Shown: positions 1-6,761 of the stretch, piece by piece | How positions within the stretch are numbered: position 1 is the first letter of the stretch | Layout of the letters: every line of letters starts with the position of its first letter | NCBI GenBank assembly: GCA_016930715.1 | Contig: JAFGGC010000026.1 | Coordinates: 1 to 64,000 of the forward strand | Direction of reading: 5' to 3' | DNA: 64,000 bases | Origin: Endomicrobiales bacterium | GTDB lineage: Bacteria; Elusimicrobiota; Endomicrobiia; Endomicrobiales; JAFGGC01 | Translations under genes and position numbers: made by a program | Notes under the pieces: model-generated | Database searches by the model: none | What the model was told of the DNA's origin: nothing | Seen by the model: only the letters and a program-made list of their open reading frames with translations

Positions 1-857
1 ACGCCCACGGGCCCGGCGCCGGGGCCGCCGCCGCCGTGCGGGGTGGAGAAGGTTTTATGGAGGTTCGTGTGTATGATGTCGAAACCAAAGTCCCCGGGCC
101 TCGCGAAGCCGAGAAGGGCGTTCAAGTTGGCGCCGTCGTAATAGAGGAGCGAGCCGTTGTCGCGGGCCGCCTTCGATATTTCGAGTATCTCCTTCTCGAA
201 GACGCCGAGGGTGTTCGGCACCGTGAGCATTACGGCCGCGACGTCTTTTGAGAGCGCTTGTTTGAGTTTCGAGGCGTCTATCGAACCGTCGGGCCCGGAT
301 TTGAACGGTATTATCTCGAAACCCGCGACGGAGGCCGAAGCGGGGTTCGTGCCGTGGGCCGAATCCGGGACGATGATCTTGGTCCTTTTTTCGTTTTTCG
401 ACCTGAAGTACGCCCTGATGATGAGAAGCGCGGTGAACTCGCCCTGCGCTCCGGCGGCCGGCTGAAGGGTGAACGAGTCCATACCGGTTATCTCGCACAG
501 GCGTGCGGCAAGGTCGTGCATCACTTTCAAGGCGCCCTGTATCGTTTTCTCGTCCTGATAGGGGTGTATTTCGCAGAAACCGGGAAGAGACGCTATTTTT
601 TCGTTTACAGCCGGGTTGTATTTCATCGTGCACGAGCCGAGCGGATAGAAATTGGTGGTCAGGGCGTAGTTGAGCTTGGAAAGCCGCGTGAAATGGCGGA
701 CGAGGTCCGCCTCGGCGACCTCCGGCAGGTTCGGCGCGGTCTTTCTCGTGTACTTTTCAGGCGCGAGGCCGCCGGTTTTTGGGGCCGGGACGTCGGTCTC
801 CGGAAGGGAGTGCCCCTTCTGGCCCTTTTTTGACAGTTCTATCAGAAGTTTTTCCAT
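1..857 (-). CDS. gcvPB: Glycine dehydrogenase (decarboxylating) subunit 2, partial (C-terminus beyond left edge)
   Basis: PLP-binding half of the two-subunit glycine decarboxylase (P-protein), which decarboxylates glycine and passes the aminomethyl group to the lipoyl arm of GcvH. The 285 visible residues start with [13 protein letters not shown], contain [11 protein letters not shown] near residue 75, [21 protein letters not shown] and, close to the window edge, [16 protein letters not shown], whose lysine is the PLP Schiff-base residue. The ATG at 857-855 is the first start in frame; the reading frame is open to base 1, so the C-terminal part lies outside the window. It follows gcvPA by 33 nt, and that gap is filled by a duplicated GATTACACAGATTT word. 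Identification is very secure. Confidence 0.97.
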   Translation of the reverse strand, partial: MEKLLIELSKKGQKGHSLPETDVPAPKTGGLAPEKYTRKTAPNLPEVAEADLVRHFTRLSKLNYALTTNFYPLGSCTMKYNPAVNEKIASLPGFCEIHPYQDEKTIQGALKVMHDLAARLCEITGMDSFTLQPAAGAQGEFTALLIIRAYFRSKNEKRTKIIVPDSAHGTNPASASVAGFEIIPFKSGPDGSIDASKLKQALSKDVAAVMLTVPNTLGVFEKEILEISKAARDNGSLLYYDGANLNALLGFARPGDFGFDIIHTNLHKTFSTPHGGGGPGAGPVG

Positions 858-866
858 TTTAAAAAT

Positions 867-903
867 GATTACACAGATTTTTTAAGGCGATTACACAGAT
901 TTA
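867..903 (-). repeat. Tandem GATTACACAGATTT words at the gcvPA/gcvPB junction
   Basis: Two direct copies of GATTACACAGATTT (867-880 and 889-902), 8 nt apart, lie exactly between gcvPA and gcvPB; the second contains the gcvPA stop codon (891-893). The same word in a longer inverted arrangement is found upstream of gcvT at 3881-3971. Confidence 0.85.
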
Positions 904-2228
904 AGCGCCTCAACAAGTTTGTCTATGTCTTTTTTGGTCTTTGTCTCCGTCACGCAGAAAAGCAGGCAGTCCTTCATTTCCGGATGGAAATCTCCCAGTT
1001 CGAACGGCCCTATTATGCCGTTTGAAGCAAGCTTCTTCCTTATCTCGGGGATCTTTTTTGTTGTCTTTATGGCGAACTCGTTAAAGAAAGGTTTATCCGG
1101 GAAGACGGGTGTAAACCCGTTGATTTTTGTTATGTTTTCGAACGCGTAACGGCTGTTCTGGATGTTTATTTCGGCGAGCCTTCTGAACCCTTCCGGCCCC
1201 CAGCCTGAAAGATAGACGCAGGCGAAGAGCGCGTTCAGCGCGGCGTTCGTGCATATGTTCGACGTGGCCTTTTCGCGCCGGATGTGTTGTTCTCGGGACT
1301 GGATGGTGAGAACGAAACCTCTCCTGCCTTTGGTGTCGGTGGTCTGGCCGGCTATTCTGCCCGGCATCTTCCAGAGGAACTCCTTTTTGCAGGCCATGAA
1401 CCCGAAAGAGAAACCGCCCAGCCCCTGCCGGTTGCCCAGCACCTGGCCTTCGCCGACCGCTATGTCGGCCCCGGCCTCGCCCGGGGATTTCAGCAGTCCC
1501 AGTGAAATGGGGTTGCAGACAACTATGAGAAGCGCGCCGGAGCTTTTTACGGCATCGGCAACGGCAGAAAGGTCTTCGATTATGCCAAAAAAGTTGGGCG
1601 ATTGTATTATGAAAGCGGCTGTATTTTCATTCAATTTTGCTTTCAGCGATGCCGGGTCAACGGAGCCGGCATTGAGCTCGAAATCTGATATTTCGGTTTC
1701 GGTGCCCTGCAGGTAGGTGGACAAAACCTGCGCGTATTCGGGATGGAGCCCTTTCGAAACGCATATGCGCGTTTTCCCGGTGGTCCTTATGGCCATCAGG
1801 GCGGCCTCGGCTGTAGCGGATGCGCCGTCATACAGGGAGGCGTTCGATACGTCAAGGCCTGTTAACCCGCAGATCATGCTCTGGTACTCGAATATGGTCT
1901 GCAGGGTGCCCTGGCTTGCTTCCGGCTGGTAGGGGGTATAGGCGGTGACGAACTCGGAGCGCCCCGCCAGCTGTGGGACGACAGCGGGGATGAAATGTTC
2001 GTATATTCCGGCTCCGAGGTATGATTTGTTTTGTCCAGTTGAGGTGTTCTTGGAGGCAAGCTGCTCGAATTCGGCGGCAAGCGCCTGCTCGGAAATGCCG
2101 TCAGGTATGTTGAGTTTTTTAATCCTTGATTTTTCAGGTATTTGAGAAAATAGCTCAAGTGATTCTTTAACTCCGATTTTCTTGAGCATTTCTTCTTTTG
2201 ACCGGTCGTTTGAGGGTAAAAAATCCAT
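891..2228 (-). CDS. gcvPA: Glycine dehydrogenase (decarboxylating) subunit 1
   Basis: N-terminal half of the split P-protein, acting as a heterotetramer with GcvPB. At 445 aa it has the family's normal length, and the start MDFLPSNDRSKEEMLKKIGV matches the conserved opening of GcvPA, which supports the ATG at 2228 although no good Shine-Dalgarno precedes it. Conserved blocks include GAGIYEHFIPAVV, TAYTPYQPEASQGTLQ and QSREQHIRREKATSNIC. It lies between gcvH and gcvPB. Its last codons and stop (LKSV-TAA) are read from a copy of the AAATCTGTGTAATC repeat word that recurs just downstream, so the C-terminus seems to be shaped by that repeat. Confidence 0.97.
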   Translation of the reverse strand: MDFLPSNDRSKEEMLKKIGVKESLELFSQIPEKSRIKKLNIPDGISEQALAAEFEQLASKNTSTGQNKSYLGAGIYEHFIPAVVPQLAGRSEFVTAYTPYQPEASQGTLQTIFEYQSMICGLTGLDVSNASLYDGASATAEAALMAIRTTGKTRICVSKGLHPEYAQVLSTYLQGTETEISDFELNAGSVDPASLKAKLNENTAAFIIQSPNFFGIIEDLSAVADAVKSSGALLIVVCNPISLGLLKSPGEAGADIAVGEGQVLGNRQGLGGFSFGFMACKKEFLWKMPGRIAGQTTDTKGRRGFVLTIQSREQHIRREKATSNICTNAALNALFACVYLSGWGPEGFRRLAEINIQNSRYAFENITKINGFTPVFPDKPFFNEFAIKTTKKIPEIRKKLASNGIIGPFELGDFHPEMKDCLLFCVTETKTKKDIDKLVEALKSV

Positions 2229-2274
2229 AGTATACTGACTTAAAGTTATGCTTTAACTTTGTCCTGGCTTATCA

Positions 2275-2310
2275 GGTCATCAGATCCCGGTAGCAACCTT
2301 CGGGATGACC
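2275..2310 (-). repeat. Hairpin between gcvH and gcvPA
   Basis: The minus-strand RNA has GGTCATCCCG near one end and CGGGATCTGATGACC at the other, pairing as GGTCAT/ATGACC and CCCG/CGGG around an 11-nt loop, with an unpaired CTGAT (or its complement) in one arm. It lies 14 nt after the gcvH stop and is not followed by a T-run, so it is not a standard terminator. A smaller dyad, AAAGTTA/TAACTTT, follows at about 2241-2260. It could be an mRNA-processing or stability element in the operon, or another short dispersed repeat. Confidence 0.6.
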
Positions 2311-2324
2311 CCGCCCCGGCGTGG

Positions 2325-2702
2325 TCACTTTAAAAGCTTGGAATACTCTTCCGCGGACAGCAGTTTTTCGTATTCTGAAGGGTTATTGGACTCTATAACG
2401 AAGAAATACCCTTCGTCATACGGCGACTTGTTGACGAGTTCGGGGCTGGACGAGAGCTTGTCGTTGACGTTCACGACCGTGCCGGACACAGGCGCGTATA
2501 TGTCGAAAGCCGATTTGACTGATTCCACGACAGCGCAGGGCTGGCCCTTTGTTACCTTCTTGCCGGAGGCGGGCAGCTCCACGTGGACGACATCCGTGAT
2601 TTCGTGCTGGGCGTGGTCGGTTATGCCGACTTTTATCTTCCAATTCTCGTTTTTGGCCCATTCGTGCGTTTTCGCGTAGCGAAGATCCTTTGGTACGTTC
2701 AT
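2325..2702 (-). CDS. gcvH: Glycine cleavage system H protein
   Basis: Lipoyl carrier that shuttles the aminomethyl intermediate between the P, T and L proteins. The 125-residue protein begins MNVPKDLRYAKTHEWAK and carries the lipoylation motif ESVKSAFDIYAP, with the modified lysine near residue 65; length and fold pattern are those of bacterial GcvH. The ATG at 2702-2700 is preferred over an in-frame start 24 nt upstream because a perfect AGGAGG (2708-2713) sits 5 nt in front of it. It is flanked by two different repeat structures: GGTCAAG words on the gcvT side and a hairpin at 2275-2310 on the gcvPA side. Confidence 0.97.
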   Translation of the reverse strand: MNVPKDLRYAKTHEWAKNENWKIKVGITDHAQHEITDVVHVELPASGKKVTKGQPCAVVESVKSAFDIYAPVSGTVVNVNDKLSSSPELVNKSPYDEGYFFVIESNNPSEYEKLLSAEEYSKLLK

Positions 2703-2707
2703 TGAAA

Positions 2708-2713
2708 CCTCCT
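2708..2713 (-). promoter_or_regulatory. Shine-Dalgarno site of gcvH
   Basis: A perfect AGGAGG on the minus strand, 5 nt before the ATG at 2702. It decides the start against the in-frame upstream codon at 2726, which has no such site and would place the initiation region inside the adjacent GGTCAAG repeat. Confidence 0.85.
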
Positions 2714-2719
2714 GAAAAA

Positions 2720-2793
2720 GGGTCAAGTAGCCAAGGTCAAGGGGCCAGGTATGTCAAAGTCTTCCTTGCTACTTGGTGCTTGACCCTTGACCC
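2720..2793 (-). repeat. Inverted GGTCAAG word repeat between gcvT and gcvH
   Basis: Arm 2720-2747 reads GGGTCAAGTAGCCAAGG and continues GTCAAGGGG on the plus strand. Arm 2767-2793 contains the complementary words (TGCTACTTGG, CTTGACC, CTTGACCC). The two arms are inverted, each made of reiterated 7-8 nt words, with about 20 nt between them. The element fills the gcvT-gcvH gap and enters gcvT: its second arm encodes the last residues QGQGSSTK and the stop codon. It matches no known RNA or protein-binding site that I recognise. Confidence 0.8.
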
Positions 2794-3869
2794 TGTCTTT
2801 TATTGCGTTTATAAAACGGCCTGTCCGTCACGGTGGCCGTTTTGACCTGGCCGTGTATCTCTATGCCGAGCGAGTCGCCCGGCTTGTACTGCGAGCCGGT
2901 GTAGGCGAGCGCGATCCCCTTTTTAAGCGTCGGCGAATAAGTTCCGCTCGTCACTTTTCCCGCCTCTTTGTTGCCGCAAAAGACCCTGCACCCCGTCCTC
3001 GGTATGCCGGAATCCATTATCAAGGCCGTCAGAAAAGTCTTCGGCTTGGCTTGTTTTATCTTTAAAAGCTCGGTCTTGCCTATGAAATCCTTGTCCCAGT
3101 GTATTACCCCCCCGAGCCCGGCCTCTATGGGAGATATCGAGTCGCTTATCTCGTGGCCGTGGAGAGGCATGCAGGCCTCAAGCCGCAGGGTGTCGCGCGC
3201 CCCGAGCCCGCAGGGGCGCACTTTGGCGGCGGCCAGAAGGTCCCAGATTCTTTTGGCCTCATCAACCGACATTATCATCTCGAAACCGTCTTCGCCGGTG
3301 TAGCCGGTCCGCGCGAGCATCGAGAATTTAGGCTTGAAGTACTTGTACTCCGGTTTAATGAATCGGAAGTATCCGACGCTTTTGAGGTCATCCTCGACGA
3401 AGGTTTGCAGGATAAGCTGGGCTTCCGGCCCCTGCAGGGCTATCATGCATACCCCGGGGCTTATGTAGTCTATGGCGAGGTTTTTTGTCTTGTGTTTTTT
3501 CATCCAGGCGAGGTCTTTGGGGGTGTTGCCGGCGTTTATCACTAGGACGAAATCCCTTTCCCTGCGGTATATTATGAGGTCGTCTATGACGCCGCCCTTT
3601 TCATTTAAAAACATCGAGTATTTGGCCTGTCCGGGGATGATGAGCGGTATGTCGGCGAGGGTAAGGCGGTTCAGGAAGTTTTCGGCGTCGGCGCCCGCGA
3701 TAACGACCACGCCCATGTGCGAGGTGTCGAACATCCCGGCGCGCTGGCGCACGGCGTTATGCTCTTCGACGATGGAAGTGTACTGTATCGGCATTTCCCA
3801 CCCGCCGAATTCAACGAAACGGGCTTTCAGCTGCTGGTGTTCGACGTAAAGTGGCGTTCGGTTGGGCAT
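2769..3869 (-). CDS. gcvT: Aminomethyltransferase (glycine cleavage T protein)
   Basis: Transfers the methylene group from the GcvH aminomethyl-lipoyl arm to tetrahydrofolate and releases ammonia. 366 aa, typical length. It opens MPNRTPLYVEHQQLKARF and has the conserved GGWEMPIQY, MFDTSHMG, ALQGPEAQ, TGYTGEDGFE and RDTLRLEACMPLHGHE blocks. The ATG at 3869 is chosen over an overlapping upstream TTG because AGAAGG is suitably spaced before it. It lies downstream of lpdA after a 418-nt gap that holds a promoter, a terminator and two repeat elements. The eight C-terminal residues QGQGSSTK come from a GGTCAAG repeat arm and are unlikely to be functionally conserved. Confidence 0.97.
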   Translation of the reverse strand: MPNRTPLYVEHQQLKARFVEFGGWEMPIQYTSIVEEHNAVRQRAGMFDTSHMGVVVIAGADAENFLNRLTLADIPLIIPGQAKYSMFLNEKGGVIDDLIIYRRERDFVLVINAGNTPKDLAWMKKHKTKNLAIDYISPGVCMIALQGPEAQLILQTFVEDDLKSVGYFRFIKPEYKYFKPKFSMLARTGYTGEDGFEMIMSVDEAKRIWDLLAAAKVRPCGLGARDTLRLEACMPLHGHEISDSISPIEAGLGGVIHWDKDFIGKTELLKIKQAKPKTFLTALIMDSGIPRTGCRVFCGNKEAGKVTSGTYSPTLKKGIALAYTGSQYKPGDSLGIEIHGQVKTATVTDRPFYKRNKRQGQGSSTK

Positions 3870-3880
3870 CAAAACCTTCT

Positions 3881-3971
3881 TGATTACACGGATTCTAAAC
3901 TTTGATTACACAGATTAGGTCTCTTTGTCTTTGTCGTATCCGTGTAATCCTCTATAATCTCTGTGTAATCG
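3881..3971 (-). repeat. Inverted GATTACACGGATT word repeat upstream of gcvT
   Basis: Arm 3881-3917 contains GATTACACGGATT and GATTACACAGATTA in direct order. Arm 3938-3971 contains the reverse complements (ATCCGTGTAATCC and CTGTGTAATC). The arms are separated by about 20 nt. The element ends immediately upstream of the gcvT Shine-Dalgarno and shares its word with the gcvPA/gcvPB junction repeat. Confidence 0.85.
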
Positions 3972-4019
3972 TCGTTATGGGGCATCACGGGTCACGCCAG
4001 GGCGGAACGGCATCTAATG

Positions 4020-4184
4020 AATACCCGCCTTCGCTAAACGCGGTCTTCAATTACCGCGGCTATTCGCCGCTTTGAAACCGCAGCTGCGGCGGGTTATCCG
4101 CAGTTTCCCTTTGTTGGCGACATTCGCCGAAGCGTCTTACGCATTCATCTGCGGGTAAAACCGTGGTATTCTGCGCAGGCGGAT
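4020..4184. repeat. AATCCGCC/GGCGGATT-type palindromic element, copy 1
   Basis: On the plus strand it starts AATACCCGCCTTCGC and ends CTGCGCAGGCGGATA, so the ends are approximate inverted repeats. Inside are several hairpins: GCGGC-TATTC-GCCGC at 4056-4070, CTGCGG/CCGCAG and GGCGA/TCGCC. The CGGCTATTCGCCG core and the GCGCAGGCGG end recur in the pstS-pstC gap, and the end also recurs upstream of the gene at 7860. No coding potential. It is interpreted as a small dispersed, MITE- or REP-like element. Confidence 0.55.
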
Positions 4185-4229
4185 AAAAAAAGCGCACGTT
4201 TTGGGTGTTTCCGTTAAAGACCCGTGCAC
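4185..4229 (-). terminator. Intrinsic terminator after lpdA (possible attenuator of gcvT)
   Basis: The minus-strand RNA forms GTGCACG (4229-4223) paired with CGTGCGC (4198-4192), seven pairs including one G-U, with an inner GGGT/ACCC stem, followed directly by seven U (4191-4185). This is a textbook Rho-independent signal about 60 nt after the lpdA stop. It also lies downstream of a promoter-like sequence at 4282-4310, so it may act either as the lpdA terminator or as an attenuator in the gcvT leader. Confidence 0.75.
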
Positions 4230-4281
4230 TGTCTGGAGTTCCTTCTAAAAACCGCTTACTGTGACGGATGCCTGATGAGAA

Positions 4282-4310
4282 ATTATACTAATTTTTTTTC
4301 GGCAAATCAA
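4282..4310 (-). promoter_or_regulatory. Candidate promoter for the gcvT operon inside the lpdA 3' end
   Basis: The minus strand reads TTGATT (4310-4305), 17 nt, then a perfect TATAAT (4287-4282) that directly follows the lpdA TAG stop. The predicted start is near 4275, giving a leader of about 400 nt before gcvT. Confidence 0.5.
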
Positions 4311-5640
4311 CGCACTTTCCCGCCACGTCCTCGCAGGCGCAGTGAAGCGCCTCCGCGAGGGACGGATGGAAGAATATTTCGCGCGAGATATCGTGGATTT
4401 TAAGCCCGGCCTTCATCGCCACGCAGAGGATCGATATCATATCCTCGGCGTGAGGCCCGATTATGTGGCCGGCCAGTATCTTTCCGGTTGATTTTTCGGC
4501 CGTAATTTTGACGAAACCGGCCCTCTCGCCTTCTATGAAAGCCCTGGAGTTTGCCGTAAAAGGGAACCTGCCTGTCACGAAACTGCCTTCAGCAAGCTTG
4601 TTATCAGGGATGCCGACGCTCGCGCACGGCGGGTCGGTGAACACCACCCTTGGCACGAAATCGTAGTTAATTGTGTTTTTTTGCCCAAGCGCGTTCTCGG
4701 CGGCTGTTATGCCTTCGGCCTGAGCGGTGTATGCAAGGAACCATTTACCAGTTACGTCTCCCGCGGCAAAAATCCCGGGCGTCGTTGTTTCAAGGTATTC
4801 GTTGACGGAGATACCCGTGGTCGTATAGGTTATTTTTGCCGCCCCAAGGTTCAGGCCGCTGATATTTGCTTTCCTTCCCACCGCCACGAGAATCCTATCC
4901 TGGCCTTCCGCGTACGGTTCTATGCCATCGATGCCGGTGTTTATGTGCAGACCCTGTCTTGTGAGTATCTTTTTGAGTTCCTGGGCGATCTCGGTGTCCT
5001 CGTTGGGAAGAATCTGCGGTTCTTTTTCAACAATTGTTATTTCGCTTCCCAGGCGCGAGTAAATCAGCCCGAGTTCAATTCCTATAGCCCCTCCGCCTAT
5101 CACGAGCATCTTTCCCGGGACATCGGAATGAAGAAGGGCGTCGGTCGAGTCAATTACTTTTATGTGATCGATTTCCATCCCAGGGATGCTTTTAGGCGAT
5201 GAGCCGGCGGCGATTATTACCTTGTCGGCCGTTACCTGTTTTTTTGTTCCGTCGGACATTGATATCTCTATGAGTTTTTCGTGCAGGAAAGCGCAGTTGC
5301 CGAAAGCAAGTTCTATGTTGTATCCGGATATGAGGTTCTGCAGGGATTTTGCGAGGAGTTCGGTGTTCTTGGTTTTTTTCTGGAATATGAGGCGCGAGTC
5401 CAGCGATTTGTCTTCGGGTTCGATGCCGAACCAGGAAGCTTTTTTGAGCCTTAACGGAAGCTGTGTGGCTTCCCAGAGGAATTTTGTGGGCACGCATCCG
5501 ATGTTGAGGCAGGTTCCGCCCGGCGAAGCCCGTTCGACGAGAAGGACGGAGCTTCCAAGCTGCGCCGCGCGAACGGCGGCTGAATAGCCGGCCGGCCCGG
5601 CGCCTATGACTATGATGTCAAATTTCTTGTGGTTTTCCAT
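4288..5640 (-). CDS. lpdA: Dihydrolipoyl dehydrogenase (glycine cleavage L protein)
   Basis: FAD enzyme that reoxidises the dihydrolipoyl arm with NAD+. 450 aa from the ATG at 5640. It has the FAD Rossmann motif IGAGPAGYSAA, the redox disulfide in GGTCLNIGCVPTK, the NAD motif VIGGGAIGIELG, and the C-terminal catalytic His-Glu in HPSLAEAL. Position next to gcvT suggests it serves glycine cleavage, although it could also serve other dehydrogenases. Oddity: between LHINTGIDGIEPYAEGQ and DRILVAVGRK the usual strand-rich segment of roughly 25 residues is missing, so the NAD domain looks shortened. The in-frame TTG at 5649 lies too close to the -10 box to be the start. Confidence 0.93.
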   Translation of the reverse strand: MENHKKFDIIVIGAGPAGYSAAVRAAQLGSSVLLVERASPGGTCLNIGCVPTKFLWEATQLPLRLKKASWFGIEPEDKSLDSRLIFQKKTKNTELLAKSLQNLISGYNIELAFGNCAFLHEKLIEISMSDGTKKQVTADKVIIAAGSSPKSIPGMEIDHIKVIDSTDALLHSDVPGKMLVIGGGAIGIELGLIYSRLGSEITIVEKEPQILPNEDTEIAQELKKILTRQGLHINTGIDGIEPYAEGQDRILVAVGRKANISGLNLGAAKITYTTTGISVNEYLETTTPGIFAAGDVTGKWFLAYTAQAEGITAAENALGQKNTINYDFVPRVVFTDPPCASVGIPDNKLAEGSFVTGRFPFTANSRAFIEGERAGFVKITAEKSTGKILAGHIIGPHAEDMISILCVAMKAGLKIHDISREIFFHPSLAEALHCACEDVAGKCVDLPKKN

Positions 5641-5653
5641 TGGATGCAACAGG

Positions 5654-5682
5654 ATTATACCTTTTTGCGAGGATAAAGTAAA
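5654..5682 (-). promoter_or_regulatory. Promoter of lpdA (very short leader)
   Basis: Minus strand: TTTACT (5682-5677), a 17-nt spacer, then a perfect TATAAT (5659-5654). Only 13 nt (CCTGTTGCATCCA) separate the -10 from the ATG at 5640, with no Shine-Dalgarno, so the transcript would be nearly leaderless. Confidence 0.65.
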
Positions 5683-5712
5683 ATGGGCATGTATGTGTCT
5701 GAGGATAGGCTG

Positions 5713-5913
5713 CTATTTCACGTCCTTGAAAGCGTCGCTGGCGAGTTCCCCGCCGATGGCCCAGTTGTCCTTGGGGACGTCGGTTATCACCACCGACACC
5801 GCTTTTTCGGGGCATCCGAGGTGTTTGACCATTGCCTGAGTGATGTCTTTTGACAGGTTCTTCTTTAATTCCCTGTTTCTTCCTTCCCAGATTTCCACTC
5901 TTACAATGGGCAT
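5713..5913 (-). CDS. 4-oxalocrotonate tautomerase family protein
   Basis: Small tautomerase of the 4-OT family; 66 aa, the usual monomer length. The start MPIVRVEIWEGRNRELKK exposes the catalytic N-terminal proline after methionine removal and has an arginine at the conserved position 12 of the precursor. Members ketonise enols or have promiscuous activities; no substrate can be inferred here because no catabolic genes are adjacent. Start supported by GGAG spaced before the ATG at 5913. It is followed, on the same strand, by nothing closer than lpdA, so it may be monocistronic or the last gene of the small cluster running down from 6657. Confidence 0.88.
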   Translation of the reverse strand: MPIVRVEIWEGRNRELKKNLSKDITQAMVKHLGCPEKAVSVVITDVPKDNWAIGGELASDAFKDVK

Positions 5914-5941
5914 GTTTTTCTCCTTTATGAGGTTTTGCGCG

Positions 5942-6250
5942 CTATTTGAGCGACGAGATCAGATTGTAGTAATCCGCTATCGAGCGAATGGAACGGTTCA
6001 TCAGGACTATCAGAAAACAGGTCGCTATTATCACAGCGGCGGTTATCAGTATCTTGTTCCTTTTACTTAGATTTGGATGCCATATCACCAGAGGCAAAGC
6101 CAGAGGCCCGGCGAGCAGAAAAGCGAATACTATGACGGAAGTCCTGAAATACCATTTCTGCCTGGCGGTTTTTACAAGAAGTTCACCGCAAAAGCGGCAT
6201 TTCACCGCCTCGTCCTGAATCTCTTCGGCGCACATCGGGCATTTTTTCAT
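5942..6250 (-). CDS. Small zinc-ribbon membrane protein, function unknown
   Basis: 102 aa from the ATG at 6250. It starts [18 protein letters not shown] and has two CxxC knuckles (CPMC, CRFC) forming a zinc ribbon at residues 4-22, followed by two hydrophobic segments at about 36-56 and 66-83, then a short polar tail. The architecture, a cytoplasmic zinc ribbon on a two-helix membrane anchor, is common among uncharacterised bacterial proteins. The start is fixed by an ATGA overlap with the stop of the preceding gene, so the two are translationally coupled. No catalytic motif is visible and I assign no function. Confidence 0.75.
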   Translation of the reverse strand: MKKCPMCAEEIQDEAVKCRFCGELLVKTARQKWYFRTSVIVFAFLLAGPLALPLVIWHPNLSKRNKILITAAVIIATCFLIVLMNRSIRSIADYYNLISSLK

Positions 6251-6657
6251 GCTTTTTCCATCTTTTCGTTGCCGCGTACCCACCTCAGGGCATCGTCTTT
6301 TTTGCGGAATATCATTGTCTTTAACGTTCCGGGCTTGTCGCCGAAAAACTCGGAATACGCCGCGTAAACACGCGCCAGCCCGAACTGCACTATGTCCGGC
6401 ACTATTATCAAGTCAACGGCGCCCTCCGGGCGCTCCTTCCCTAGCGTGTTGACCTGGCCGCCGAGCAGCCTCGCGTGCTCCCCGGTGAAGTTTTTCGGGA
6501 GGTCCATCATTGAAAAATCCCACAGGGTGTACTTCGTGAGCTTTCCGTCGTAGTATTCGTCTATGGCGTCCCGGATGTCCGCGTAGGTCACGTCGCCTTC
6601 GAGCGTGTAGATGGCTATGTCAAATTCCTTGTCGTGAGTCACGCCGATATTTCCCAC
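6247..6657 (-). CDS. Hypothetical protein, possible SpoIIAA/STAS-like fold
   Basis: 136 aa starting from a GTG with GAGGG just upstream. It has alternating strand/helix segments typical of small SpoIIAA- or STAS-like proteins: an N-terminal strand pair ([17 protein letters not shown]), [12 protein letters not shown] in mid-sequence and [20 protein letters not shown] later. This resemblance is by eye only and no phosphorylation or ligand residue can be assigned. It overlaps the zinc-ribbon membrane protein by ATGA, suggesting a joint function. Confidence 0.6.
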   Translation of the reverse strand: MGNIGVTHDKEFDIAIYTLEGDVTYADIRDAIDEYYDGKLTKYTLWDFSMMDLPKNFTGEHARLLGGQVNTLGKERPEGAVDLIIVPDIVQFGLARVYAAYSEFFGDKPGTLKTMIFRKKDDALRWVRGNEKMEKA

Positions 6658-6761
6658 CGGTCCCTCTCAGGGTTGATTTTCTGTAGGTGTGCGTATTAAT
6701 GGTACATCTTTTGGCGGGCAGGGTCAATAGACGCGTAAAGGGTTCCGGCATAAACGTTGTT

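Larger units (their letters stand above)
3870..4287 (-). promoter_or_regulatory. 418-nt region between lpdA and gcvT: candidate structured gcvT leader
   Basis: No gene was found here on either strand. From the lpdA side it holds a promoter-like pair (4282-4310), an intrinsic terminator (4185-4229), a set of GC-rich hairpins bounded by ATACCCGCC / GGCGGATA (4020-4184) and an inverted GATTACAC repeat (3881-3971). If the promoter is real, the gcvT transcript would have a leader of about 400 nt with a terminator near its 5' end, an attenuator-like arrangement. I looked for the glycine riboswitch consensus and did not find it, so any ligand is unknown. Confidence 0.45.

Noticed and set aside
258-833. 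Long plus-strand reading frame opposite gcvPB
   Set aside because: It is a shadow of the gcvPB frame on the other strand: composition follows the antisense frame, and there is no ribosome binding site or recognisable domain.
2720-3971. CRISPR array
   Set aside because: Word repeats exist but copies are few, unequal and inverted, there are no regular spacers and no cas genes.
3870-4287. Glycine riboswitch before gcvT
   Set aside because: The consensus pieces (GGAGAG, ACCGAAGGGG, CTCTCAGGC, GACAGAG) do not occur in order in the leader; only loose fragments such as CATCAGGCA are present.
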